This document shows positions 8,491 through 15,347 of a DNA stretch of 43,775 bases, in pieces. The stretch is from Actinomycetota bacterium (GTDB lineage Bacteria; Actinomycetota; Thermoleophilia; UBA2241): contig PMKK01000029.1 of the NCBI GenBank assembly GCA_003157715.1, positions 1 through 43,775 of the forward strand. The letters are read 5' to 3'. The position numbers and the translations under genes are program-made. Every line of letters starts with the position of its first letter. The stretch's first letter is position 1. The notes under the pieces are model-generated. The model had not been told where the DNA came from and made no database searches. It saw nothing but the letters and a program-made list of their open reading frames with translations.

Positions 8491-9678
8491 ATGGCTCAGA
8501 TCGAGGTCTACTCCAAGCAGTGGTGTCCCTACTGCCTCAAGGCAAAGGCGCTGCTGCATTCCAAGAATGTCGACTACGACGAGATCGACGTGACCTCGGA
8601 CGAGCAGCGGCAGGCCGAGATGGTCGAGCGCTCGGGCATGCGCAGCGTGCCGCAGATCTTCCTCGACGGCGAAGCGGTGGGCGGCTACGACGACCTCGCC
8701 CGCCTGAACGCCACGGGCGAGCTCGACCGGCGGCTCGGACGCGGCGCAGAGGCGCCGCTGCGCGACGTCTACGACGTCGCGGTAATCGGCGCCGGGCCCG
8801 CCGGGCTCACCGCCGCCATGTACGCGGCCCGCAAGAACCTCTCGACGATCGTCATCGCCATGGACGTCGGCGGTCAGGTCGGCTTGACGCGCGAGGTCGC
8901 CAACTACCCCGGCTTCGACTCCGTCACCGGGCCCGACCTCGCCGACCGCTACCACGAGCAGGCCGCCAAGTACGACATCACCGAGCTGATCGGCGAGCGC
9001 GTCACCGGCCTGGGCCTCGACGGCCGCTGCAAGGTCATCGGGCTCGAAAGCGGCCGTAACGTGCGCGCTTCGACCGTGATCATGGCCACCGGCGTGCAGA
9101 AGCGCCGTCTCAACGTACCCGGCGAGTCTCGGCTGACCGGCCGCGGGGTGGTCTACTGCTCGACCTGCGACGGGCCGCTGTTCAAGGGATCGACGATCGC
9201 CGTGGTCGGCGCCGGCAACTCGGGGCTCGAGGCGGCCATCGAGATGGACGGCGTGGCCGCCCGGGTCTACCTCGTGTCGATCGGCGACTGGACCGGCGAC
9301 GCCATCCTGCAGGACAAGGTCTCGGCGGCCAAACGGGTCGAATCGCTGCGCTTCCACGAGGTGGTCGAGATCCACGGCGACGACAAGGTCGAGGCCGTGA
9401 CGCTGCGCGACGTGCGCTCGGGCGAGACCAAGCGGATCGAGCTCGACGGCGTGTTTATCGAGGTCGGCCTCTATCCCAACAGCGAGTTCGCCCTGGATCT
9501 GCTCGAGACCAACGTGGTCGGCGAGATCGAGGTCGACAAGAGCGGCGCCACCGGCGTGCGCGGCGTGTTCGCGGCCGGCGACGTGACCGACAACCACGAC
9601 AAACAGATCGTGGTCGCCGCCGGCGAGGGCGCCCGGGCCGCGCTGGCCGCCTTCGAGTACCTGGTCAAGCAGCAGTAG
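8491..9678 (+). CDS. Glutaredoxin-thioredoxin reductase fusion
   Basis: 395 residues. ATG at 8491 is chosen because the glutaredoxin fold begins there and GAGGGGA precedes it; the frame continues upstream without homology. Residues 1-80 are a glutaredoxin/NrdH-like domain with active site C12-P-Y-C15 and a later SVPQIFLDG (the cis-Pro glutathione/thiol site). Residues 90-395 form a thioredoxin-reductase-like flavoprotein: FAD motif GAGPAGLTAA, GGQVG...NYPGF, redox centre C223-S-T-C226-DG, NAD(P)H motif GAGNSGLEAA, and FAAGDV. The enzyme would pass electrons from NAD(P)H through FAD to its own CPYC domain, similar in logic to AhpF. NADPH versus NADH preference cannot be read with confidence. 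Confidence 0.9.
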   Translation: MAQIEVYSKQWCPYCLKAKALLHSKNVDYDEIDVTSDEQRQAEMVERSGMRSVPQIFLDGEAVGGYDDLARLNATGELDRRLGRGAEAPLRDVYDVAVIGAGPAGLTAAMYAARKNLSTIVIAMDVGGQVGLTREVANYPGFDSVTGPDLADRYHEQAAKYDITELIGERVTGLGLDGRCKVIGLESGRNVRASTVIMATGVQKRRLNVPGESRLTGRGVVYCSTCDGPLFKGSTIAVVGAGNSGLEAAIEMDGVAARVYLVSIGDWTGDAILQDKVSAAKRVESLRFHEVVEIHGDDKVEAVTLRDVRSGETKRIELDGVFIEVGLYPNSEFALDLLETNVVGEIEVDKSGATGVRGVFAAGDVTDNHDKQIVVAAGEGARAALAAFEYLVKQQ

Positions 9679-9727
9679 GGGCCGGTCGCGCGGGCGGCAG
9701 CCGGGTGGTTCCGTCGGGCCCGCGCGC

Positions 9728-9739
9728 TACAATCGGTTC
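9728..9739 (+). promoter_or_regulatory. Leaderless -10 element of the DUF2779 gene
   Basis: TACAAT at 9728-9733 followed by exactly 6 nt and then GTG at 9740, with no Shine-Dalgarno. Geometry is identical to that at 8301 and 17668. The -35 is not well conserved. Confidence 0.55.
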
Positions 9740-11194
9740 GTGGGTTCCGTCCGCCTTTCCAAGTCGCGCGTCATGGCCTGGCGCCAGTGTCCCAAACGAC
9801 TCTGGCTCGAGGTCAGGCGTCCCGAGCTCGTCCGCTACCCGCCTTCCACGCAGCGGCGCTTCGCCATGGGCCACGAGGTCGGCGCCGTGGCCCGCGATCT
9901 GCTCCCCGGCGGCGAGCTCATCGACCCGCCCACGCTGGGCCAGGCCCTGCGCGACACCGCGCGCCTGCTCGGCCGGCGCGGCGACCTCACCCTGTTCGAA
10001 GCCACCTTCAGCCACGGCGGCGTGCTGATCCGCGCCGACCTGCTGACCCGCCGTGCCGGCCGGGCGCGCATGGTCGAAGTCAAGTCGGCCACGCAGGTCA
10101 AGCCTTACCACGTGGCCGACATCGCCGTGCAGACGTGGGTCGCGCGCGGCGCCGGACTGGCGCTCGACCAGGTGGCCCTGGCCTGCATCGACCGCGACTT
10201 CGTCTACGGCGGCGACGGCGACTATCACGGGCTGCTGCGCGAGACCGACGTCACGGCCCAGGTCGACGAGCTCGCCACGCAGGTGCCCGAGTGGCTCGCC
10301 GGCTGCGCCGCGACGCTCGCCGGCGAGATGCCCGACCAGGGCGTCTGGGCCGGGTGCACCGACCCCTTCTCGTGCCCGTTCATCGAGCTCTGCTCAGAGG
10401 GCCTGCCTGAGTACCCGGTCGCGCTGCTGCCAAACGGCCAGACTGTCGCCGCCGAGCTGCGCGCCGCCGGTTACGACGACCTGTGTCTCGTGCCCGAGAC
10501 CTGGCCCTTCAACGCGCTGCATAGGCGCGTCTGGCGGGCCAGCCGCAGCGGCGCGGCCGATCGCGTGCCGGGCGCGGCCGATCACCTGGCGGCTCTGCCC
10601 TACCCGCGCTTCTATCTCGACTTCGAGACCATCCAGTTCGCCGTGCCCGTGTGGGCCGGCACGCGGCCCTGGGAGCAGCTTCCCTTCCAGTGGTCGTGCC
10701 ATATCGAGCGCTCTCCCGGCGAGCTCGAGCATCGCGAGTTCCTCGACACGAGCGGCGAGGCGCCCATGCGCTCCTGCGCCGACACCCTGCTTGCCGCGCT
10801 GGGCGAGCCGGGCCCGGTGTTCGTCTACAGCGGTTTCGAACGGGGCGTGCTGGCGGGCCTGGCGGCGCGGTTCCCCGACCTCGCGGAGCCTCTCGACGCC
10901 CTCTCCGGGCGTCTGGTCGACCTGCTACCGGTCACGCGCGACACCTGGTATCACCCGGCTATGAAGGGTTCGTGGTCGATCAAGGACGTGCTGCCCACGG
11001 TCGCCCCCGAGCTCGACTACGCGGACCTCGGCGAGGTCCACGACGGCACCGCCGCGCAGACCGCCTTCGCCGAGGCCGTCGACCCCGAGACCCCTGCCGA
11101 GCGCGCCGACGAGCTCGCCCACGGCCTGCTGGCCTACTGCGCCCAGGACACCCTGGCGCTCGTGCGGCTGCGCCGCTTCCTGTCCGGCGAGTAG
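9740..11194 (+). CDS. DUF2779 protein: Cas4/RecB-like nuclease plus DEDD exonuclease-like domain
   Basis: 484 residues, GTG start. The N-terminal half resembles a PD-(D/E)XK nuclease of the Cas4/RecB type: H45, D100 (LIRAD), E113-x-K115 (VEVK), and four cysteines placed as in Fe-S Cas4 enzymes (C17 in WRQCPKRLWL, then C206, C212 and C218). The C-terminal half is a DUF2779/RNase H-like module with D294-x-E296 (YLDFET), YSGFERGVL and a late YCAQDTLALVRL, fitting DEDD 3'-5' exonuclease acids. The likely role is DNA repair or defence-related nucleic acid processing. No cas genes are nearby. The start is set by the leaderless -10 element. Confidence 0.78.
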   Translation: MGSVRLSKSRVMAWRQCPKRLWLEVRRPELVRYPPSTQRRFAMGHEVGAVARDLLPGGELIDPPTLGQALRDTARLLGRRGDLTLFEATFSHGGVLIRADLLTRRAGRARMVEVKSATQVKPYHVADIAVQTWVARGAGLALDQVALACIDRDFVYGGDGDYHGLLRETDVTAQVDELATQVPEWLAGCAATLAGEMPDQGVWAGCTDPFSCPFIELCSEGLPEYPVALLPNGQTVAAELRAAGYDDLCLVPETWPFNALHRRVWRASRSGAADRVPGAADHLAALPYPRFYLDFETIQFAVPVWAGTRPWEQLPFQWSCHIERSPGELEHREFLDTSGEAPMRSCADTLLAALGEPGPVFVYSGFERGVLAGLAARFPDLAEPLDALSGRLVDLLPVTRDTWYHPAMKGSWSIKDVLPTVAPELDYADLGEVHDGTAAQTAFAEAVDPETPAERADELAHGLLAYCAQDTLALVRLRRFLSGE

Positions 11195-11341
11195 AATGGC
11201 CCGGCGCGGCGCTCGCTGGTCGACCGCCCGCTCGCCGGTCAGTCGCCCGTTCGCGAGTCGACCGCTCGCTTGCCGGTCAGCCGCCGTCCAGTGTCGTCCA
11301 CCTTTTCATCTGCCCTTCGTCCACCGTCGTAAGGAGTACAC
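11195..11341. repeat. Intergenic with imperfect 38-bp repeat and possible -10
   Basis: TAGAAT at 11192-11197 overlaps the upstream stop codon and is a candidate -10 for the flavodoxin-like gene. An imperfect repeat starts with CGACCGC at 11221 and again at 11259 (38-bp period), both continuing into GCCGGTCAG. No ORF or stable terminator was recognised. Confidence 0.4.
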
Positions 11342-11920
11342 ATGAAGGTCGTCGCGATCAGCTCGAGCCCGCGGCGGGAGGGCAACACCGCCATCCTGCT
11401 CAGACACGTCCTTGCCGAGCTCGATGCCGCCGGCATCGAGACCGAGCTCGTCCAGCTCGCCGGAAAGTCGCTTTCGGGCTGCACCGGCTGCCTCAAGTGC
11501 GCCACGGCGCTCGACAACCATTGCCACGGCGTCAAAGACGACGGCGTCAACGAGTGCATCGACAAGATGCTGGCCGCCGACGGCATTCTGCTCGGCACGC
11601 CGGTCTACTTCGGCGACGCCAACGCCAGCATGCGCGCCCTCATCGAACGCAGCGGCTATGCCACCCGCAAGAACGGCAACCCGCTGGCCCGCAAGGTCGG
11701 GGCCGCCGTGATCGCCGTGCGCCGGGGCGGCGCCATGCAGGCCTTCGATTCGGTGAACCATTTCTTCCAGATCTCGGCCATGGTAGTGGTCGGCTCGAGC
11801 TACTGGAACTTCGGTATCGGCGCCGAGAAGGGCGCCGTCGAAAGCGACGCCGAGGGGCTGCGGACCATGCACGATCTGGGCAGCAACATGGCCTGGGTGC
11901 TGGGCAAGCTCAACGCCTGA
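11342..11920 (+). CDS. Flavodoxin-fold NAD(P)H-dependent FMN oxidoreductase
   Basis: 192 residues, cytoplasmic. ATG at 11342 after AAGGAG. The N-terminus MKVVAISSSPRREGNTAILL is the FMN phosphate loop of the NADPH-dependent FMN reductase/iron-sulfur flavoprotein superfamily. A compact cysteine motif follows (SGCTGCLKCATALDNHC, residues about 46-62), which in iron-sulfur flavoproteins holds a 4Fe-4S cluster; here the spacing CxxCxxCx7C is close but should be treated as a candidate. GTPVYFGDANASMRALIER is the second flavin-binding stretch. Probable two-electron or one-electron reductase in a low-potential pathway; substrate unknown. Confidence 0.82.
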   Translation: MKVVAISSSPRREGNTAILLRHVLAELDAAGIETELVQLAGKSLSGCTGCLKCATALDNHCHGVKDDGVNECIDKMLAADGILLGTPVYFGDANASMRALIERSGYATRKNGNPLARKVGAAVIAVRRGGAMQAFDSVNHFFQISAMVVVGSSYWNFGIGAEKGAVESDAEGLRTMHDLGSNMAWVLGKLNA

Positions 11921-12231
11921 CAGACCCGGCGGAAGGCTGTCAGCGCGGCCGGGTGGCGGCGGCGCGCGGTGGCAAGTGGCGCTAAACGGATGGCAAGTGG
12001 CGCGGGGCGCGCGCGCAGGAACACGCCCCGCACCACTTGCCACCCTGCGCGGCCGGCTCCAGCTACTCAGGGGCGCCGGCCTCGGGGTGGGCCGGTTTCT
12101 CGGGGGCGGACCGGTTTCGCCGCTCCGGTTTCGCCGCTTGACCACCGCCGCCGAAACACCCCGTTCCGGGGGGCTTTGCCTGAACCGGCGCTGCGTAAAC
12201 CGTCACGTTTCGCGGAGTCCGCGCGCCCTTC
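11921..12231. other. Gene-free gap: hairpin and short repeats only
   Basis: No credible ORF. It holds a 21-bp duplication of the TGGCAAGTGGCGC type with an inverted third copy (11970-12042) and a 14-bp direct repeat CCGGTTTCGCCGCT at about 12110-12138. The right edge abuts the promoter at 12232. Confidence 0.6.
11970..12042 (+). terminator. Repeat-derived long hairpin after flavodoxin-like gene
   Basis: TGGCAAGTGGCG occurs at 11970 and 11991 (21 bp apart). The second copy, extended to TGGCAAGTGGCGCGGGGCG (11991-12009), pairs with 12024-12042 at 18 of 19 positions across a 14-nt loop. It lies 70-120 nt after the flavodoxin-like stop and would form a very stable hairpin that could end that transcript; there is no U-run. 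Confidence 0.55.
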
Positions 12232-12283
12232 TTGACAGTCGCCCGGACGCTGATAGATTGCGGGCCCGTCCGCAGGACGGGCC
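12232..12283 (+). promoter_or_regulatory. Sigma-70-like promoter with 5' stem-loop
   Basis: TTGACA (12232-12237), 16 bp, TAGATT (12254-12259). It is the best consensus promoter in the window. Transcription would begin near 12265, at the start of a perfect 9-bp stem-loop (GGCCCGTCC, loop GCA, GGACGGGCC; 12263-12283). A GGGAGG ribosome site (12291-12296) follows. Confidence 0.75.
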
Positions 12284-12303
12284 GGACTTCGGGAGGTATC
12301 GCG

Positions 12304-12471
12304 GTGGACAGGCAATGCACGAGACACAGCACCGCGAGCCGACGGCGATCGCCCGGCCGCGAGCACTTCGCGTGCCGGCGGCCGTCGCCCAGCGGGGATC
12401 GGCCGTCGCCCAGCGGGGATCGGCCGTCGCCCAGCGGGGATCGGCCGTCGCGTAGCCGGGTGCGGCCGTGA
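12304..12471 (+). CDS. Candidate leader peptide with RPSPSGD repeats
   Basis: 55-residue ORF, previously unknown to me. GTG at 12304 lies 7 nt after GGAGG and downstream of a consensus promoter, so translation is plausible. The product is Arg/Ser/Pro-rich, with three exact copies of RPSPSGD and a partial fourth, encoded by a 21-bp repeat. Its TGA (12469-12471) overlaps the GTG of the deacylase gene (12468-12470), and that gene has no ribosome site of its own. A second frame (ATG 12315 to TAG 12455, AVAQRGS repeats) is also open but its spacing to the ribosome site is poor. It may be a translational-coupling leader rather than a functional protein. Confidence 0.5.
   Translation: MDRQCTRHSTASRRRSPGREHFACRRPSPSGDRPSPSGDRPSPSGDRPSRSRVRP
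12379..12460. repeat. 21-bp x3 repeat in the deacylase leader
   Basis: Three identical units (CGGCCGTCGCCCAGCGGGGA plus T) at 12379, 12400 and 12421 and a partial fourth from 12442. The period is seven codons and stays open in two plus-strand frames. Confidence 0.95.
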
Positions 12472-14213
12472 GCTCCGGGGCTCGTTTGCCCGGGCGCGTC
12501 ATCCTCACGGACTGCCGTCTGGTCGACGGGGCCGGCAACCCCTGGGTCGCCGCCGACGTGCTGATAGAGGGCGATCAGGTGGCGGCCATCGGCCCCGCCG
12601 GGTCGCTGTCGCGACGCGGCCGGCCGGTGCCGATCGTAGTCGACGTCGGGGGGCGCTACGTCACGCCCGGCTTCGTCGATCCACACACCCACTCCGACCT
12701 CACGGTGCTCAGCAACCCCGGCGCCGAGTCGGCGATCTACCAGGGCGTCACCACGCACGTCGTGGGCAACTGCGGCATGTCGGCGGCGCCGGTCGACGAC
12801 CGCCGGCTGGGCGACTTCGTGACCATGTGGGAGAGCTACTTCGACTGCGGCCCCGTGACCTGGCGCACGTTCGCCGAGTACCTCGACGCCGTCGAGACGA
12901 GCGGCTGCGCCATCAACGTCGCCGCTCTCGTCGGCCATGGCGCCCTGCGGATCGCCACCATGGGTTTCGACGAGCGCGCGGCCGGCGTTCGCGAGCTGGC
13001 TGCCATGAAACGGCTCCTGGCGGCGAGCATGGCGGCCGGCGCCTTCGGGCTCTCGACCGGGCTCGTCTACCCGCCGGGCTGCTATGCCTCGACCGACGAG
13101 CTGATCGAGCTGGCCCGCGTCGTTGCGACCTACAACGGCATCTACACCACGCACGTGCGCGGCGAGCGCGAGACGATCGTCGAGGCGGTCACCGAGGCCG
13201 TGCGCATAGGTGCCGAGAGCGGCCTGCCGGTCGAGGTCTCCCACAACGCGCCCAAGTGGGGCGGACCGCCGGCCGCTGCCAACCTCGCCGTGATCGAGCA
13301 GGCGCGTGCCGACGGCCGCGACGTCACGCTCGACAACGACACGCACACCGACCTCGCGCCGCGCCTCTCGCTGGCTCTGCCGCAGCCGCTTCACAGCCTC
13401 GCGATCGACGAGCTCGTCGCGGTGCTGTCCGATCCCGTGCGGCGCGCCGAGCTGGCCCGCCAGGTCACCGCCGACGAACGCCCCGGGCCGGGCTACTCAG
13501 GGCTGCTTAAGCACGGGCGGTTCGAGCGCATCGTGGTGTTGCGCGCGACCGACCGGGCGCTGCTCGGCCGGTCGGTGGCGGACATCGCCGCCGACCGCGG
13601 CGCCGACCCGTTCGACACCTATCTCGACCTCATCGTCGAGGAGCGCGACGGCATCATCGCCATCTTCGATTACATCGACGAGGCGCAGGTGCAGGCGGTG
13701 CTGCGCCATCCGCTGGCCATGGTCTCGTCGGACGGCCTCGTGGCGCCGCTGCCGCGGCCCGGTGAGCCGATCGCCTACTGGCCCTGCAATTTCGGCGAGT
13801 ACACCGGTTTTCTCGAGCGCTACGTGCGCGACCGCCCGATCCTGCGGCTCGAAGAGGCCGTGCGCAAGATGACCTCGCTGCCGGCGCAGCGCTTTGGCCT
13901 GTGGGACCGCGGCATTCTGCGCCCCGGCGCCCGCGCCGATATCGTAGTCTTCGACCTGGATCGACTGCGCGACAGGGCGACCAACCTCTTTCCGCACTCG
14001 TATCCGTTCGAGAACATCCCGCACCGCTACGCCGAAGGCATCGACTACGTGTTCGTCAACGGCGCGGCCGTGCTCTGGGAGGGGACCCACACCGGCGCGG
14101 GGGGAGGCCGGGTGCTGCGCGGTCCAGGCGCGCGGCGGCGTGCCGCCGCGCGCCCAAGCCGCGCGCCCGGCTCACGCCCGGCTCGCGCCCGGCCGGCGCG
14201 ACCGGTCGTCTGA
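12468..14213 (+). CDS. N-acyl-D-amino-acid deacylase-family amidohydrolase
   Basis: 581 residues, zinc amidohydrolase of the D-aminoacylase group that removes acyl groups from N-acyl-D-amino acids (or a related N-acyl substrate). Motifs: TPGFVDPHTHSD with H73 and H75, GVTTHVVGNCGMS, FGLSTGLVYPPGC, TTHVRGE, VSHNAPKWGG, SSDGLVAPLPRPGEP, and a C-terminal PGARADIVVFDLDRL typical of the small beta domain. GTG at 12468 is the only usable start close to the conserved region; an in-frame TAG lies at 12453. There is no ribosome site, so expression probably depends on coupling to the overlapping leader ORF. The last 30 residues are an Arg/Pro/Ala-rich tail outside the family. Confidence 0.85.
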   Translation: MSSGARLPGRVILTDCRLVDGAGNPWVAADVLIEGDQVAAIGPAGSLSRRGRPVPIVVDVGGRYVTPGFVDPHTHSDLTVLSNPGAESAIYQGVTTHVVGNCGMSAAPVDDRRLGDFVTMWESYFDCGPVTWRTFAEYLDAVETSGCAINVAALVGHGALRIATMGFDERAAGVRELAAMKRLLAASMAAGAFGLSTGLVYPPGCYASTDELIELARVVATYNGIYTTHVRGERETIVEAVTEAVRIGAESGLPVEVSHNAPKWGGPPAAANLAVIEQARADGRDVTLDNDTHTDLAPRLSLALPQPLHSLAIDELVAVLSDPVRRAELARQVTADERPGPGYSGLLKHGRFERIVVLRATDRALLGRSVADIAADRGADPFDTYLDLIVEERDGIIAIFDYIDEAQVQAVLRHPLAMVSSDGLVAPLPRPGEPIAYWPCNFGEYTGFLERYVRDRPILRLEEAVRKMTSLPAQRFGLWDRGILRPGARADIVVFDLDRLRDRATNLFPHSYPFENIPHRYAEGIDYVFVNGAAVLWEGTHTGAGGGRVLRGPGARRRAAARPSRAPGSRPARARPARPVV

Positions 14214-14248
14214 GCCGGTAGCGCCGAGGCGGGCCGGCGGGCTCCCGT

Positions 14249-14266
14249 CGCCCCTTGTCAGGGGCG
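14249..14266. terminator. Small hairpin between convergent genes
   Basis: CGCCCCT (14249-14255), loop TGTC, AGGGGCG (14260-14266). It overlaps the stop of the aldo/keto reductase and lies after the deacylase, so it could act in both directions. The stem is short (7 bp). Confidence 0.4.
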
Positions 14267-15256
14267 GCCGGGCCCTTCGCCGGCACCCGTGGCCTGCACC
14301 GCGCGGGCGATCTCGTCGAGGTCGTCGGCGCCCAGTCGCAGCGCCGCCGCGTCGATCCAGCCGTCGATCTGCTCCGGCCGGCGTGCGCCGACGATCGCCG
14401 CCGTGACGCCGTCCCAGGCAAGCAGCCAGGCGAGCGCCACGCTCATGACGCTCGCCGCGTGCCGCTCGGCGATCGGGCGCAGCGCGTCGCGCAGGGCGAG
14501 GTTGCGTGACAGGGCCGGCTCGTTGAACTCGCGCCGCCGCCAGTCGTCGTCGGCCAGCTCCCGCACCCCTTCGGCCGTGAAGGTCTCGGTGAGCTGGCCC
14601 GAACCGATGGGACTGTAGCAAAGCAGGCCGGTGCCGTGTCGGCGTACCCAGGGGAGCTCCCTGGCGGCGGTGTCGCGGGCGATCAGCGAGAACTCCTGCT
14701 GCAGCGAGTCGACGTGCCGGACGGCCTCGCAGCGCGCCAGCAGCTCTGGGTCGAAGTTGCTCACGCCGGCAGAGCGGACCTTACCCTCGTCCACGAGCCG
14801 CGCCATCTCGGCCCAGCTCTCTTCGAGCGGCACGACGCCGTCGTCGGGCCAGTGGAACTGCAGCAGGTCGAGGTGTTCCACGCCCAGGCGACGCAGCGAG
14901 TCTTCGCACTGCCGGCGGATGTTCGCCGGCGAGAGGTCGCTCGGCTCGTCCTTGAAGGGCTCGCGGTCGTCCCAGGTGGGTCCGCACTTGGTGAACACGA
15001 GCGGGCGCTGGTTGTCGCTTACCTCCCTGAGAAAACGCCCGCAGACCTCCTCGGAGTGACCGTGTCCGTAGACCCCGGCGGTGTCGAACCAGTTGACGCC
15101 GAGCTCCACGGCGCGGCGCATGGTGGCCAGCGACTGTTCGTCGTCCTGAGGACCCCAGCCGTAGAGCCAGCCCCCGCCGCCGATCGCCCACGTGCCCAGG
15201 CCGACGGTCGTGATCTCGAGGCCGCTCGTGCCCAGCGGCCGTGTGGGCAACGTCAT
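14258..15256 (-). CDS. Aldo/keto reductase
   Basis: 332 residues, NADPH-dependent aldo/keto reductase (TIM barrel, cytoplasmic). ATG at 15254-15256 follows a G-rich ribosome site. The catalytic tetrad is complete: D58 and Y63 (NWFDTAGVYGHG), K90 (FTKCG) and H135 (LLQFHWPDD). The C-terminal cofactor region reads AWLLAWDGVTAAIVGARRPEQI. It resembles the YajO/potassium-channel beta-subunit type more than eukaryotic AKR1. Substrate unknown. It follows the Rieske-FAD gene on the same strand with a gap of about 90 bp, so the two may be co-transcribed. Confidence 0.9.
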   Translation of the reverse strand: MTLPTRPLGTSGLEITTVGLGTWAIGGGGWLYGWGPQDDEQSLATMRRAVELGVNWFDTAGVYGHGHSEEVCGRFLREVSDNQRPLVFTKCGPTWDDREPFKDEPSDLSPANIRRQCEDSLRRLGVEHLDLLQFHWPDDGVVPLEESWAEMARLVDEGKVRSAGVSNFDPELLARCEAVRHVDSLQQEFSLIARDTAARELPWVRRHGTGLLCYSPIGSGQLTETFTAEGVRELADDDWRRREFNEPALSRNLALRDALRPIAERHAASVMSVALAWLLAWDGVTAAIVGARRPEQIDGWIDAAALRLGADDLDEIARAVQATGAGEGPGRP

Positions 15257-15347
15257 GTCGTCCCCCTTCGTGCTGTGCTCGACGCCGGATCGGCGGCCGT
15301 CGTCACGCGGCGAGTCGCGACCGCCATCCCCGTCTCAGCGGCGCCGC

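Noticed and set aside
11976..12455. 159-codon ORF upstream of the deacylase as a gene
   Set aside because: It spans the hairpin, promoter and leader and has no ribosome site; only the short leader at 12304 fits the signals.
12379..12460. Short repeat array considered as a CRISPR
   Set aside because: Units are directly adjacent 21-bp copies without unique spacers; no cas genes. The same holds for the arrays at 1777, 24580 and 26971.
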